Source: Streptomyces sp. NBC_01381
GTDB taxonomy: Bacteria; Actinomycetota; Actinomycetes; Streptomycetales; Streptomycetaceae
Assembly (NCBI RefSeq): GCF_026340305.1
Contig: NZ_JAPEPI010000001.1
Location: 2,232,001 to 2,296,000 of the forward strand
Length of the DNA stretch: 64,000 nucleotides
Direction of reading: 5' to 3'
In this document: positions 1 to 8,956 of the stretch, piece by piece
How positions within the stretch are numbered: the stretch's first letter is position 1
Layout of the letters: every line of letters starts with the position of its first letter
Position numbers and translations under genes: made by a program
The notes under the pieces: generated by a model
Told to the model about the DNA's origin: nothing
What the model saw: the letters and a program-made list of their open reading frames with translations, nothing else
Database searches by the model: none

Positions 1-2420
1 CCCGCGGCTTCGGCAGGTCCACCGGCAAGATCGGCCTGAACGACCCGAAGGGCGAGGTCTCCGACGTCTCCCGGCTGATCGACTGGCTGGCCGACCGCCC
101 CGAGGTGGAGCTGGACAAGGACGGCGACCCGCGGGTGGGCCTCACCGGCGCCTCGTACGGCGGCGCGATCTCCCTCCTCGCCGCAGGGCACGACCAGCGC
201 GTGGACGCCATCGCCCCCCAGATCACGTACTGGAACCTCAGCGACGCACTCTTCCCCGACGGCGTGTTCAAGAAGCTCTGGGCGGGCCTCTTCATCAGCA
301 CGGGCGGCGGCTGCGACCGGTTCGAGAAGCAGCTCTGCGAGATGTACGACCGGGTCGCGGTCTCCGGGAAGCCGGACGACCGGGCCCGCGAGCTCCTCGC
401 GGACCGCAGCCCGTCCGCCGTCGGCGACCGCATCAAGGTGCCCGCCCTGATCGTGCAGGGCCAGTCCGACTCCCTCTTCCCGCTGGGCCAGGCCGACGCG
501 ATGGCCAAGGCGATCCGCGGCAACCACGCACCCGTCTCCGTCGACTGGATCTCCGGCGGCCATGACGGCGGGGACCGCGAGACGGGCCGGGTGAACGCCC
601 GCATCGGGTCGTGGTTCGACCGCTATCTGAAGGACGACAAGAGCGCGGACACGGGACCGGCGTTCCGGGTCACGCGCACCGGAGGCATCGACTCCACCGA
701 TGGCGCCGCCACGTTGCGCGGCGCGAGCGCGGACCGGTATCCGGGCCTGGAGAGCGGCCTCCGCAAGGTGCCGCTGACCGGCAGCGCACCCGGAATCGCG
801 GCCGGGGGCGCGTTCGGGCAGGGCGCCGCCGGAAGCGAGGACCGGCGTGCGGTCGCCGGGCGCGAGCAGAGCTTCGAGAATCCGGCGGGGGCCGCGCCGC
901 CCGCGATCTCCGCGCTGCCGGGCGTCGGAGGCGGCGGCCTCTCCCAGCTGTCCTCGCTCGGCGTCGGCGTATCCCTCGACTTCCCCGGGCAGTACGCCGC
1001 GTTCGAGTCGGCGCCGCTGAAGGACGACGTGCGGCTCACCGGATCGCCGACCGTGCGGGTGCACGTGAAGTCCGAGAGCGACGACGCGGTGCTCTTCGGG
1101 AAGGTGTACGACGTGGGTCCGGGCGACGAGCAGCCGGTGCTGCCCGCGCAACTGGTCGCGCCGGTAAGGGTGGAGGGCGCGGGAGCCAAGGGCGGCAAGG
1201 ACGTCGACCTGACCCTGCCCGCCGTCGACCACGACCTGCAGAAGGGCCACCGCCTCCGCCTCGTCCTCTCCTCGACGGACCTGGGCTATGCCTCTCCGGC
1301 GGAGCCCACCACGTACACGGTGTCCCTCAAGAGCGACCTGTCGGTCCCGACCGCGCCCGGCGTGAAGACGGCGGCCGCGCCGCTGCCCTCCTGGGTGTGG
1401 TGGCTGCCGCTCGCCGGGGCGGTCATCGCGCTCGGGCTCCTGCTGACCGCGCGGCGCCGGACGACGGCGCCCGCGCCGGACCCGCAGCTCGCCGAAGTCC
1501 CGCTGCAGATCACGGACTTGAGCAAGCGGTACGCGAAGTCGACGGACCGGTACGCGGTCCGTGACGTGTCCTTCCGCGTGGAGCGGGGCCAGGTGCTCGG
1601 CCTCCTGGGGCCGAACGGCGCGGGCAAGACGACGACCCTGCGCATGCTGATGGGCCTGATCCGCCCCGACGCGGGCGAGATCCGCGTCTTCGGGCAGGCG
1701 ATCCGGGCGGGCGCCCCCGTCCTCTCCCGGGTCGGCGCCTTCGTCGAGGGCGCCGGATTCCTCCCGCACCTCTCCGGCCGGGAGAACCTGGAGCTGTACT
1801 GGAAGGCCACCGGACGCCCCGCCGGGGACGCCCACCTGGACGAGGCGCTGGAGATCGCGGGGCTCGGCGACGCGCTTGCCCGCGCGGTGCGGACGTACTC
1901 CCAGGGCATGCGGCAGCGGCTCGCCATCGCCCAGGCGATGCTCGGCCTGCCGGACCTGCTGATCCTCGACGAACCGACCAACGGCCTCGACCCGCCGCAG
2001 ATCCGCGAGATGCGCGAGGTGATGATCCGGTACGCCGAGGGCGGCCGCACGGTCATCGTCTCCAGCCATCTCCTGGCGGAGGTCGAACAGTCCTGCACCC
2101 ACCTGGTGGTCATGGACCGCGGCCGTCTCGTCCAGGCGGGCCCGGTGTCCGAGATCGTCGGCTCCGGCGACACCCTGCTCGTTGGCCTCGCGGACGACAT
2201 CTCCGACCCGCTGGTCGACAAGGTCGCCGCGCTGCCCGGCGTGGCTTCGGCGGTCCGCGCCGACGGCGGCCTCCTGGTGCGGCTCGACGGCACGGACGGC
2301 GCGAGCGCCGCACGGCTGCTGCCCGAACTGGTGCGCCTGGAGCTGCCCGTGGACGCCCTCGGCCCGCACCGCCGCCTTGAGGACGCCTTCTTGACCCTGA
2401 TCGGAGGGGACTCCGCGTGA
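1..2420 (+). CDS. S15-type alpha/beta hydrolase fused to ABC ATPase (5' partial)
   Basis: The reading frame is open from base 3, so the true start lies upstream of the window. The N-terminal half is a CocE/X-Pro-dipeptidyl-peptidase-like alpha/beta hydrolase: nucleophile motif GASYGG near base 150, an acid in QSDSLFP and a histidine in GGHDGG, followed by a beta-rich C-terminal region. One membrane segment (about 1390-1455, WWLPLAGAVIALGLLL) links it to a complete ABC ATPase with Walker A GPNGAGKTT, signature YSQGMRQR and Walker B LLILDEPTNGLD. The stop overlaps the GTG of the downstream permease by 4 nt (GTGA), so the two probably form one transporter with an attached secreted or membrane-tethered hydrolase. 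The substrate is unknown. Confidence 0.85.
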   Translation, partial: RGFGRSTGKIGLNDPKGEVSDVSRLIDWLADRPEVELDKDGDPRVGLTGASYGGAISLLAAGHDQRVDAIAPQITYWNLSDALFPDGVFKKLWAGLFISTGGGCDRFEKQLCEMYDRVAVSGKPDDRARELLADRSPSAVGDRIKVPALIVQGQSDSLFPLGQADAMAKAIRGNHAPVSVDWISGGHDGGDRETGRVNARIGSWFDRYLKDDKSADTGPAFRVTRTGGIDSTDGAATLRGASADRYPGLESGLRKVPLTGSAPGIAAGGAFGQGAAGSEDRRAVAGREQSFENPAGAAPPAISALPGVGGGGLSQLSSLGVGVSLDFPGQYAAFESAPLKDDVRLTGSPTVRVHVKSESDDAVLFGKVYDVGPGDEQPVLPAQLVAPVRVEGAGAKGGKDVDLTLPAVDHDLQKGHRLRLVLSSTDLGYASPAEPTTYTVSLKSDLSVPTAPGVKTAAAPLPSWVWWLPLAGAVIALGLLLTARRRTTAPAPDPQLAEVPLQITDLSKRYAKSTDRYAVRDVSFRVERGQVLGLLGPNGAGKTTTLRMLMGLIRPDAGEIRVFGQAIRAGAPVLSRVGAFVEGAGFLPHLSGRENLELYWKATGRPAGDAHLDEALEIAGLGDALARAVRTYSQGMRQRLAIAQAMLGLPDLLILDEPTNGLDPPQIREMREVMIRYAEGGRTVIVSSHLLAEVEQSCTHLVVMDRGRLVQAGPVSEIVGSGDTLLVGLADDISDPLVDKVAALPGVASAVRADGGLLVRLDGTDGASAARLLPELVRLELPVDALGPHRRLEDAFLTLIGGDSA

Positions 2421-3310
2421 GCGCCATCACTGAGCAAGAGCCCGTGCCCACGGCTGGGCCCAGGCTCGTCGAGACCGCGCCCGGCTACCGCCCGGGGCGG
2501 ACGCTGCCGCTGCGGGTCGAGGCGGTACGCCAGCTGAAGCGGCGCCGCACGCTGGTGATGGGCGCGGTGATGGGCCTGCTGCCGTTCATCCTGCTCATTG
2601 CCTTCGCCGTCGCGGGGTCGCCGGGCGCCGAGAACGGCCGGGTGACGCTGATGGACACGGCCACCGCGTCCGGCGCGAACTTCGCGGCGACGTGTCTGTT
2701 CGTGTCGGCGGGCTTCCTGCTGGTCATCCCCGTGGCCCTGTTCTGCGGAGACACGATCGCCTCAGAGGCAAGCTGGTCGTCCCTGCGCTACTTGCTGGCG
2801 GCCCCCGTACCGCGAGCCCGCCTCCTCTGGTCCAAACTGGCCGTCGCGCTGGGCCTGAGCGCGGCGGCCATGATCCTGCTCCCTCTGATCGCCTTCGCGG
2901 TCGGTACGGCGGCGTACGGCTGGGGCCCGCTGGAGATCCCGACCGGCGGCACGATGCCGGCGGGCACGGCGGCGCAGCGCCTCGTGATCGTCGTGGCGTA
3001 TGTCTTCGTGTCCCAACTGGTGACTGCCGGGCTCGCGTTCTGGCTTTCGACGAAGACGGACGCGCCTCTGGGCGCGGTCGGCGGGGCGGTCGGCCTGACG
3101 ATCGTGGGCAACGTCCTGGACGCGGTGACGGCGCTGGGCAGCTGGCGCGATTTCCTGCCGGCGCACTGGCAGTTCGCGTGGGCGGACGCGATTCAGCCTC
3201 GGCCGGAGTGGGGCGGGATGATTCAGGGGGCGGCGGTCTCGGTGACGTACGCGGTGGTGCTGTTCGCGTTGGCGTTCCGGGGGTTTGCGCGGAAGGACGT
3301 GGTCAGCTGA
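2417..3310 (+). CDS. ABC-2 type transporter permease
   Basis: This 297-residue membrane protein starts at a GTG overlapping the upstream stop. It has about six hydrophobic segments: the first follows a basic cluster (QLKRRRT) near residue 40, and later ones include FVSAGFLLVIPVALFCG and YAVVLFALAFRGF. The motif EASWSSLRYLLAAPVPR after the second helix is typical of ABC-2 permeases of the drug/antibiotic export type. It is the likely membrane partner of the ATPase half of the preceding fusion protein. The stop lies just before the large palindrome. Confidence 0.85.
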   Translation: MSAITEQEPVPTAGPRLVETAPGYRPGRTLPLRVEAVRQLKRRRTLVMGAVMGLLPFILLIAFAVAGSPGAENGRVTLMDTATASGANFAATCLFVSAGFLLVIPVALFCGDTIASEASWSSLRYLLAAPVPRARLLWSKLAVALGLSAAAMILLPLIAFAVGTAAYGWGPLEIPTGGTMPAGTAAQRLVIVVAYVFVSQLVTAGLAFWLSTKTDAPLGAVGGAVGLTIVGNVLDAVTALGSWRDFLPAHWQFAWADAIQPRPEWGGMIQGAAVSVTYAVVLFALAFRGFARKDVVS

Positions 3311-3322
3311 GGTTCCCTGCCG

Positions 3323-4140
3323 GGGGTTTTGGTGGGCCTGTGGTGGTGTTCGTACCGGGGCCGCCCGGTTGTCCCGAGGTTGGCGGTTCCGGGCCGGGTG
3401 TAAAGGGCGCTCCTTCGTCGCGTCGGCTGCGCCGATTCCGCTTCGCTCCACCCTTGACACCCAACCCTCCACCGCGCGAAGCCATATGACCGGGCGGCCC
3501 TGGAAGCGGGGCTCTCGGGGACCGCCGGTCGGGTCATCAGGCTTCGCGGCCGGGTGCGGACTAGTTCGTATCAGTGCAGCCGAGTGGGAGGGGTGCGCGG
3601 TCGGTTCGGGGATGGGTGGCCGGTTTCGTCAAGCGTCTGCCGACCGGATCTTCCGGCCCTGACCGGGAGAGAGAGGGGGTGTGGGGAACCTACTTCGGCA
3701 AAGTTGCGTTTCGTAGTGCCGCGCGCCCCCCTTGTGTCAGAACACTACTTTTCCAAAGTAGGTCCCCCACCCCCCCCACCTGCCCATGACCGTGACGGTC
3801 ACCCCGGAAGATCCGGCCGGTAGACGCTTGACGAGACCGGTGCCGATCCCCGGACCGGCCGCGCACCCCTCCCACCCGGCTGCGCTGATACGAACTAGTC
3901 CGCACCCGGCAGGAAAGCCGGACACCCCACGGACCCGTCCCCGTGAGCCCCGCTTCGTGGCCGCCCGGTCAATTCGCCTCTCGCGGTGGAGGGTTGGGTG
4001 TCAAGGGTGGAGCGCAGCGGAATCGGCGCAGCCGACGCGCAGCGCAGCGGAGCGCCCTTGATTCCCGGCCCGGAACCGCCACTCTCGGGAGAACCGGGCG
4101 GCCCCGGCGCCGATCAAAGCCACAGGCCCGGCAAAGCCCC
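3323..4140. repeat. Very large imperfect inverted repeat (two arms of about 385 bp)
   Basis: The left arm (about 3323-3706) closely matches the reverse complement of the right arm (about 3750-4140) over nearly its whole length. Shared blocks include GGACTAGTTCGTATCAG, CACCCTTGACACCCAACCC and, next to the centre, ACCTACTTYGG. The central unpaired part is about 40 bp. It fills the gap between two plus-strand genes. Mirror-image short ORFs (for example 3554-3823 plus and 3690-3905 minus, both starting MRTSSYQ) arise only from the symmetry and are not called as genes. No transposase is present and no target-site duplication was identified. Confidence 0.85.
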
Positions 4141-4175
4141 CCACCGCACACCACGCGGAACGTAACCTCGTAGGG

Positions 4176-5324
4176 ATGGCGCGTACAAGGGGAAGGGGAC
4201 GGGGCCGGCAGCCCCAAGTCCTGCCCGGGCACCGGGTGCGGGAAGCGCCGGAACCTGCGGCGCAAGGCCCTGACCGGTCGTGGCTGCTGGGCGTCGGCGC
4301 GGCAGTCGCAAGCGTGAGCGTCGTCGTGCTGATCGTCGTCCTGGCGCCGCGCCATCTGCTGGGCTGGGACACCGCCGGGGCTCGTGTCCCGGACCGCGCG
4401 AAGGCGATCAACGACATTCGGACCACCCTGCTCCAAGGGCTGGCCGGGATGGCTCTGCTGGTGGGAGCGTTCTTCACCTGGCGGCAACTGCAGGTGACGC
4501 GATACGGGCAGCTCAGCAACCGATTCACCGCCGCGGTCGAGCAGCTGGGCAGTCCGAGCGTGGAGGTACGCATCGGCGCGGTCTTCGCCCTGGAGAGGGT
4601 CGCCGTCGACTCCCGGGACGACCGCGCCACCGTCGCCGAGGTGCTCTGCCTCTTCGCTCAGCGCAACGCGCTCGCCACACCGCTCGATGCCCGTCCGACC
4701 CCCCGCGACATCGCGCACAGCCATGAAGTGGCCTTGGCGCACGCGGGTGACTCCCTGCTGGTCGTGCGTTCCCCGGATGTGCACGCTGCGGTCACGGTGC
4801 TCGGACGTGCTCCGCGACCCGAGGGTCAGGAACTGCGTCTTCAGCGAGTGGATCTACGGCGCTCGATGCTGGACTACGCGAATCTCGCCGATGCGGACCT
4901 GCACTATGCCGATCTGACGAACGTGCACCTACAGGGCGCCAATCTGAAGAGAGTCGACCTGTCCGGAACGTGGCTGGTCAGAGCCATTCTCATGAAAGCC
5001 GACCTGCGGCAGGCCTCTCTGCGGTCCGTACTGCTGTGTCACGCCCGGCTCGACGGCACCGACCTGCGGGCCACGGACCTCAGCAATGCCGATCTGACGG
5101 CGGCAGTCGTCGATGGTGCGCGATTCGAGATGGCCGATCTGCGCGGCGCTGTTCTGACGGGCACCAACCTGGCCGAGGCCATGCTCACCGGTGCCGTGGC
5201 CGACACCACCACGGTCTGGCCCCGAGGGTTCGACGCGGCAGCCGCCGGAGTGCTCCCGGCACAGGACGCGCCGCCGCTGCGACCCCTGAGCCTCTTCCCG
5301 CAGGACCCCGCGCATGGCGGGTGA
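4176..5324 (+). CDS. Membrane-anchored pentapeptide-repeat protein
   Basis: This 382-residue protein has a basic N terminus, a first membrane helix near residues 40-62 (VASVSVVVLIVVLAP) and a second near 87-105 (LLQGLAGMALLVGAFF). A conserved helical stretch follows (RFTAAVEQLGS, VRIGAVFALERVA). The C-terminal half carries A(D/N)L-type pentapeptide repeats (ADLHYADLTNVHLQGANL, ADLRQASLRSVLL, ADLSNADL, ADLRGAVL) that should fold as a right-handed beta helix. The layout matches a common Streptomyces family of unknown function. The ATG was chosen because upstream sequence belongs to the palindrome. Confidence 0.85.
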   Translation: MARTRGRGRGRQPQVLPGHRVREAPEPAAQGPDRSWLLGVGAAVASVSVVVLIVVLAPRHLLGWDTAGARVPDRAKAINDIRTTLLQGLAGMALLVGAFFTWRQLQVTRYGQLSNRFTAAVEQLGSPSVEVRIGAVFALERVAVDSRDDRATVAEVLCLFAQRNALATPLDARPTPRDIAHSHEVALAHAGDSLLVVRSPDVHAAVTVLGRAPRPEGQELRLQRVDLRRSMLDYANLADADLHYADLTNVHLQGANLKRVDLSGTWLVRAILMKADLRQASLRSVLLCHARLDGTDLRATDLSNADLTAAVVDGARFEMADLRGAVLTGTNLAEAMLTGAVADTTTVWPRGFDAAAAGVLPAQDAPPLRPLSLFPQDPAHGG

Positions 5325-5445
5325 GGATCGTCATGGCCCGGCTCGTCGTAGCCACATCGAGACGCTTCCGCAACATCCCCGAGCGATCCCGCCGCCCGCC
5401 CCCGGCGTCACAGTCACGAGTGCTGACGAAGCAAGGGGGACCACC

Positions 5446-7131
5446 ATGCGGACCTGGAAGATACGGCAGGCGTTGGTTGCCGCTGCCGTGGCCGGTGGGT
5501 TGCTGATCACCGGATGCAGTGGGGGCGGCGGGGGCGAGCGTGCCTCCGACAGCGCGGACAAGAGCCGCGGCAGCGGCGGTGCCACGGGGCCGATGCCCGC
5601 GCCTGCCATGCCCTCCGCGCCGGACGGCGACCAGCGGCAGGAGGACGGTGCGGAGCGGGACTTCGCGCCGCCGCCCGACTATCTCTCCACCTTCGCCCTC
5701 GATGTCGACACCGCCTCCTACGGCTTCGCCCGCCGCACCCTCGCGGAGGGCAGGCTCCCGGACCCGTCGACCGTGCGGCCGGAGGAGTTCGTGAACAGCT
5801 TTCGGCAGGACTATCCCCGGCCCGAGGGCGACGGGTTCTCCGTGAATGTGGATGGGGCCCGCACTGACGCGGATGGGTGGTCGATGATGCGGGTGGGGCT
5901 CGCGACCGGTGCCGGGGAGTCGCAGGGCGAACGGCCGCCCGCCGCCCTTACCTTCGTGATCGATGTCTCGGGCTCCATGGCCGAGCCGGGGCGGCTCGAC
6001 CTCGTCAAGGAGTCGCTCGGCATCATGACCGACCAGCTCCGCGACGACGACTCCGTCGCGCTCGTCACCTTCAGCGACAGCGCGGAGACCGTCCTGCCGA
6101 TGACCCGTCTCGGGGGCCATCGCGGCAAGGTGCACTCGGCCGTCGATCGGATGGAGCCCACCCAGTCCACCAATCTTGAGGCGGGCATCCGGACGGGGTA
6201 CGACACCGCCGTGCGCGGTCAGCGCGAAGGTGCCACCAACCGTGTCGTGCTGCTCTCCGACGCCCTCGCCAACACCGGTGAGACCAGCGCCGACGGCATC
6301 CTCGAGCGGATATCCGACGCCCGTCGCGAGCATGGCATCACGCTCTTCGGGGTGGGTGTCGGCAGTGACTACGGGGACGCCCTGATGGAACGCCTCGCCG
6401 ACAAGGGGGACGGGCACACCACCTACGTGTCGGACAGCGAGGAGGCCGAGAAGGTCTTCTGCGAGCAGCTGCCGGCCAACATCGAGCTGCGTGCCCGCGA
6501 CGCCAAGGCGCAGGTCGCCTTCGATCCCGAGACGGTCGAGCGGTTCAAGCTCATCGGGTACGAGAACCGAGACGTCGCCGACGACGACTTCCGCGACGAC
6601 AGCGTGGACGGCGGCGAGGTCGGGCCCGGACATACCGTGACCGCGCTGTATGCCGTACAGATGAAGCCCGGCGCGAGCGGGCACGTGGCGACCGCCAACG
6701 TCCGCTGGCTCGACCCCGACAGCCGTGCCCCGCACGAGGAGTCGAATCAGATCGAGTCGGGGGACTTGGAGGGCGAGCTTTGGGGTGCGGACGGTGGGCT
6801 GCGGACCGCTGCGGTCGCCGCTTACCTCGCGGACGCGCTGCGGCGCGGGACCTCGGGGGCGACCGAGCCCGGCGACCCAGCCGTGCGGCCCGACAGCAGC
6901 ACCAGCACGTCGACGTCCACGGACGGTCCCACACCGGAGCCCCGGTACACGTCCGGCACCGGGCAGCCCCTGCCCGGCGCACCCGACCTCAGCGAACTCG
7001 CCCGGCACGCCGAGGACTTGCCCACGGGCGCGGACAGCCGGGCCGTGCGTGATCTCGTCACGGCCGTCCAGCAGGCCGACCGCCTGACCGGAGGGCACGG
7101 AGGCGGAGGCAGCGGTGAGATGCGGGAGTGA
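5446..7131 (+). CDS. VWA-domain lipoprotein (YfbK/DUF3520-like)
   Basis: The start is the ATG at 5446, preceded by AAGGGGGA; the in-frame extension to 5314 would overlap the previous gene and bury the signal peptide. The lipoprotein signal is clear: a basic start (MRTWKIRQ), a hydrophobic core and lipobox LITGC. A Gly/Ser linker leads to an N-terminal YfbK-type domain (FALDVDTASYGFARR), then a VWA domain with MIDAS motif DVSGS, then a DUF3520-like segment (FKLIGYENRDV, GHTVTALY). The roughly 561-residue product is probably surface-exposed and metal-binding; its partner is unknown. Confidence 0.88.
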   Translation: MRTWKIRQALVAAAVAGGLLITGCSGGGGGERASDSADKSRGSGGATGPMPAPAMPSAPDGDQRQEDGAERDFAPPPDYLSTFALDVDTASYGFARRTLAEGRLPDPSTVRPEEFVNSFRQDYPRPEGDGFSVNVDGARTDADGWSMMRVGLATGAGESQGERPPAALTFVIDVSGSMAEPGRLDLVKESLGIMTDQLRDDDSVALVTFSDSAETVLPMTRLGGHRGKVHSAVDRMEPTQSTNLEAGIRTGYDTAVRGQREGATNRVVLLSDALANTGETSADGILERISDARREHGITLFGVGVGSDYGDALMERLADKGDGHTTYVSDSEEAEKVFCEQLPANIELRARDAKAQVAFDPETVERFKLIGYENRDVADDDFRDDSVDGGEVGPGHTVTALYAVQMKPGASGHVATANVRWLDPDSRAPHEESNQIESGDLEGELWGADGGLRTAAVAAYLADALRRGTSGATEPGDPAVRPDSSTSTSTSTDGPTPEPRYTSGTGQPLPGAPDLSELARHAEDLPTGADSRAVRDLVTAVQQADRLTGGHGGGGSGEMRE

Positions 7132-7145
7132 GCGGTCGCTTCCGG

Positions 7146-8849
7146 TCAGCCCCGGCACAGCTCCTTCTCCGCCCGGACCGGATCGTTCGGGAAGCGGAAG
7201 GACGTGCGTTCCCAGGAGCCGGTGATGTTGCGCCAGAACCTGTCGGGCGTCATCGGGTCCCGTGTGGCCGCCCGCAGCTCGGCTAGCTGCCCGCAGCCCA
7301 GTGCCCGGCGGGCCGCGGCGACGCCCGTCGGGTCGAGGCCGGCGGGGAGTTCGCCGTCGCCCCGGTCGGCGAAGATCCACGCGTCGGGCAGCCGCTTGTC
7401 GTGGCCCACCCGGCCGGGGATCCGCTCCGAGTGGGCCGCCAGGGGATAGGCGAGCCCGATCGGGTCGAGCGCCGCCCCGTTCAGCGGGACGACCGTGCCG
7501 CTGAAGCCGAGGGTGCTGTAGACGCCGGTGACGGTAGGGGAGTTGGCGGTGACGGGGGTCCTGGCGAGGAACAGCGTGGGCGTGCCTGCGCGGGCGGCGT
7601 CGCGGACGAGACGGGCGTAGTCGGCGTTGGCGCCGTAGCCCGCGAAGCTGTGGTGGAGGGGGTGCGGGGCGGCGTTCTGGCGTACGTACACACCGCGCTC
7701 GTCCGCCACTCCGCCGGGCCCGATCAGACCCGCGTACGGAACGCGCAGCCAGCCCGCGCAGACCACGGCCCACAGGGCGACGCCGAGCGTCGCCATGGCC
7801 CAGGCGCGCGTGAGGGGCACCAGGAAGACGGGCAGGAGCATGAGCAGCAGGCCCGGCAGGAACATCCGGCCGTGCATGAAGTCGCCGCCCACCTTGATGA
7901 CGTAGGCCCAGCAGAGCAGCCCGGCGACGACGGGGGCGAGCGCGGGGACCAGCGGCGGCATGACGGCCCGCCCGCGGCCCGACGGGAGGACCGCGACCAC
8001 GATCAGCAGGGCGGGCATCCACAGCAGATAGGGCCCGGCGAAGTCCGTGAGGTAGAACACCCCGCGGACCCACAGGCTCTGCGAGGCCTCCTTGGTCACG
8101 CCCGGCAGCGGCATCAACTGCCCGTAGTAGCCGACCCGGAAGATCTCGTACGCGAGAGGCAGCGCCATCGCCGCGCCGAGCCCGCCGAGCGCCACCCACC
8201 GCGAAGGACGCACCATCAGCCACTGCGCGCCGAGGAACACGGCGGATACCAGCGCCAGGTCCGGTCTGACGAGCGGGCCGAGGCCGAGCACCACGCTGGT
8301 GGCGACCGAGTACGGCCGCGATACGAGCAGCAGCCAGGCCCCCGCGAGCCAGCAGGTGGCAAGGCCCGTCTCCAGGCCCGAGGTGGCGAAGTCCCAGACG
8401 GGCGGCAGCGCGAGGAGCACGAGGCAGCCGAGGGGGAGGATCCGGGCCGTCGAGTACAGCCGCAGCGCACCGAGCGAGGCGAACGCGAACCCGGCAGCCG
8501 TGAGCAGCAGCCCGCCGTACATCGCCGCCGTCGCGATGTCGATGCCGGGCAGTCCCACGAGCGCGAGCAGCCACTGCCAGAGGGTGCCGGTGGAGGACTC
8601 GGCGCGTTCGCCCGCGTTGAAGACGGGTCCGTTGCCCGCCAGGATCTGACGGACCGTACGGACATAGATGTGCCCGTCGTCGGACATCCAGCGCCGCCGG
8701 AACCCGGCGACCGCGATGAGCAGGGCGGGGAGCAGACAGAGTGCCACGCGTACGTAGGGTCGCGGGGTGGTCAGGGGGCCGCCGCGGTTGCTGTTGAGCA
8801 GCCCCAGGGCGGCGTCCGGCTCACGGCTGTAGGAGTGCGTCGGCGTCAT
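7146..8849 (-). CDS. GT-C family membrane glycosyltransferase, AftB-like
   Basis: This polytopic protein has at least nine hydrophobic segments and a first extracytoplasmic loop with an acidic pair, RRWMSDDGHIYVRTV, then NGPVFNAGER and SSTGTLWQWLLA. That loop is characteristic of the mycobacterial AftB arabinofuranosyltransferase family, which uses polyprenyl-phosphate sugars outside the membrane. The start is placed at the ATG at 8849; 14 extra in-frame residues up to 8891 would be translated from a dispersed repeat and are unlikely to be native. Function beyond the GT-C fold is inferred, since Streptomyces lacks a classical arabinogalactan. Confidence 0.65.
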   Translation of the reverse strand: MTPTHSYSREPDAALGLLNSNRGGPLTTPRPYVRVALCLLPALLIAVAGFRRRWMSDDGHIYVRTVRQILAGNGPVFNAGERAESSTGTLWQWLLALVGLPGIDIATAAMYGGLLLTAAGFAFASLGALRLYSTARILPLGCLVLLALPPVWDFATSGLETGLATCWLAGAWLLLVSRPYSVATSVVLGLGPLVRPDLALVSAVFLGAQWLMVRPSRWVALGGLGAAMALPLAYEIFRVGYYGQLMPLPGVTKEASQSLWVRGVFYLTDFAGPYLLWMPALLIVVAVLPSGRGRAVMPPLVPALAPVVAGLLCWAYVIKVGGDFMHGRMFLPGLLLMLLPVFLVPLTRAWAMATLGVALWAVVCAGWLRVPYAGLIGPGGVADERGVYVRQNAAPHPLHHSFAGYGANADYARLVRDAARAGTPTLFLARTPVTANSPTVTGVYSTLGFSGTVVPLNGAALDPIGLAYPLAAHSERIPGRVGHDKRLPDAWIFADRGDGELPAGLDPTGVAAARRALGCGQLAELRAATRDPMTPDRFWRNITGSWERTSFRFPNDPVRAEKELCRG

Positions 8850-8857
8850 GTTCTTAC

Positions 8858-8906
8858 CGTCGATCACCGGCTTCGCCGAGTTCGTCCTCAAACGCCGGAC
8901 GGGCTG
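8858..8906 (-). repeat. Dispersed intergenic repeat, copy 1
   Basis: On the minus strand this reads through GTCCGGCGTTTGAGGACGAA and then an ACTCGGCGAAGCC block. It matches 60514-60562 with about three differences over 49 bp. It lies immediately upstream of the AftB-like gene, and an in-frame extension of that gene reads into it. The core resembles a short sequence that recurs in Streptomyces intergenic regions. Confidence 0.8.
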
Positions 8907-8956
8907 AGATTCCCCCGGCCGGGTCTCGTCTCAACGACCGGACGGCCGGAACCGGC

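Noticed and set aside
3554..3905. Mirror-image ORFs starting MRTSSYQ on both strands
   Set aside because: They exist because the two arms of the palindrome are inverted copies; no Shine-Dalgarno and no known domain.
5185..8574. A very long minus-strand open frame (1129 codons) across the VWA lipoprotein and AftB-like genes
   Set aside because: It is an artefact of GC-biased codon use: the frame is antisense to two well-supported genes, has Arg/Ala/Pro-rich low-complexity sequence and no family motif.
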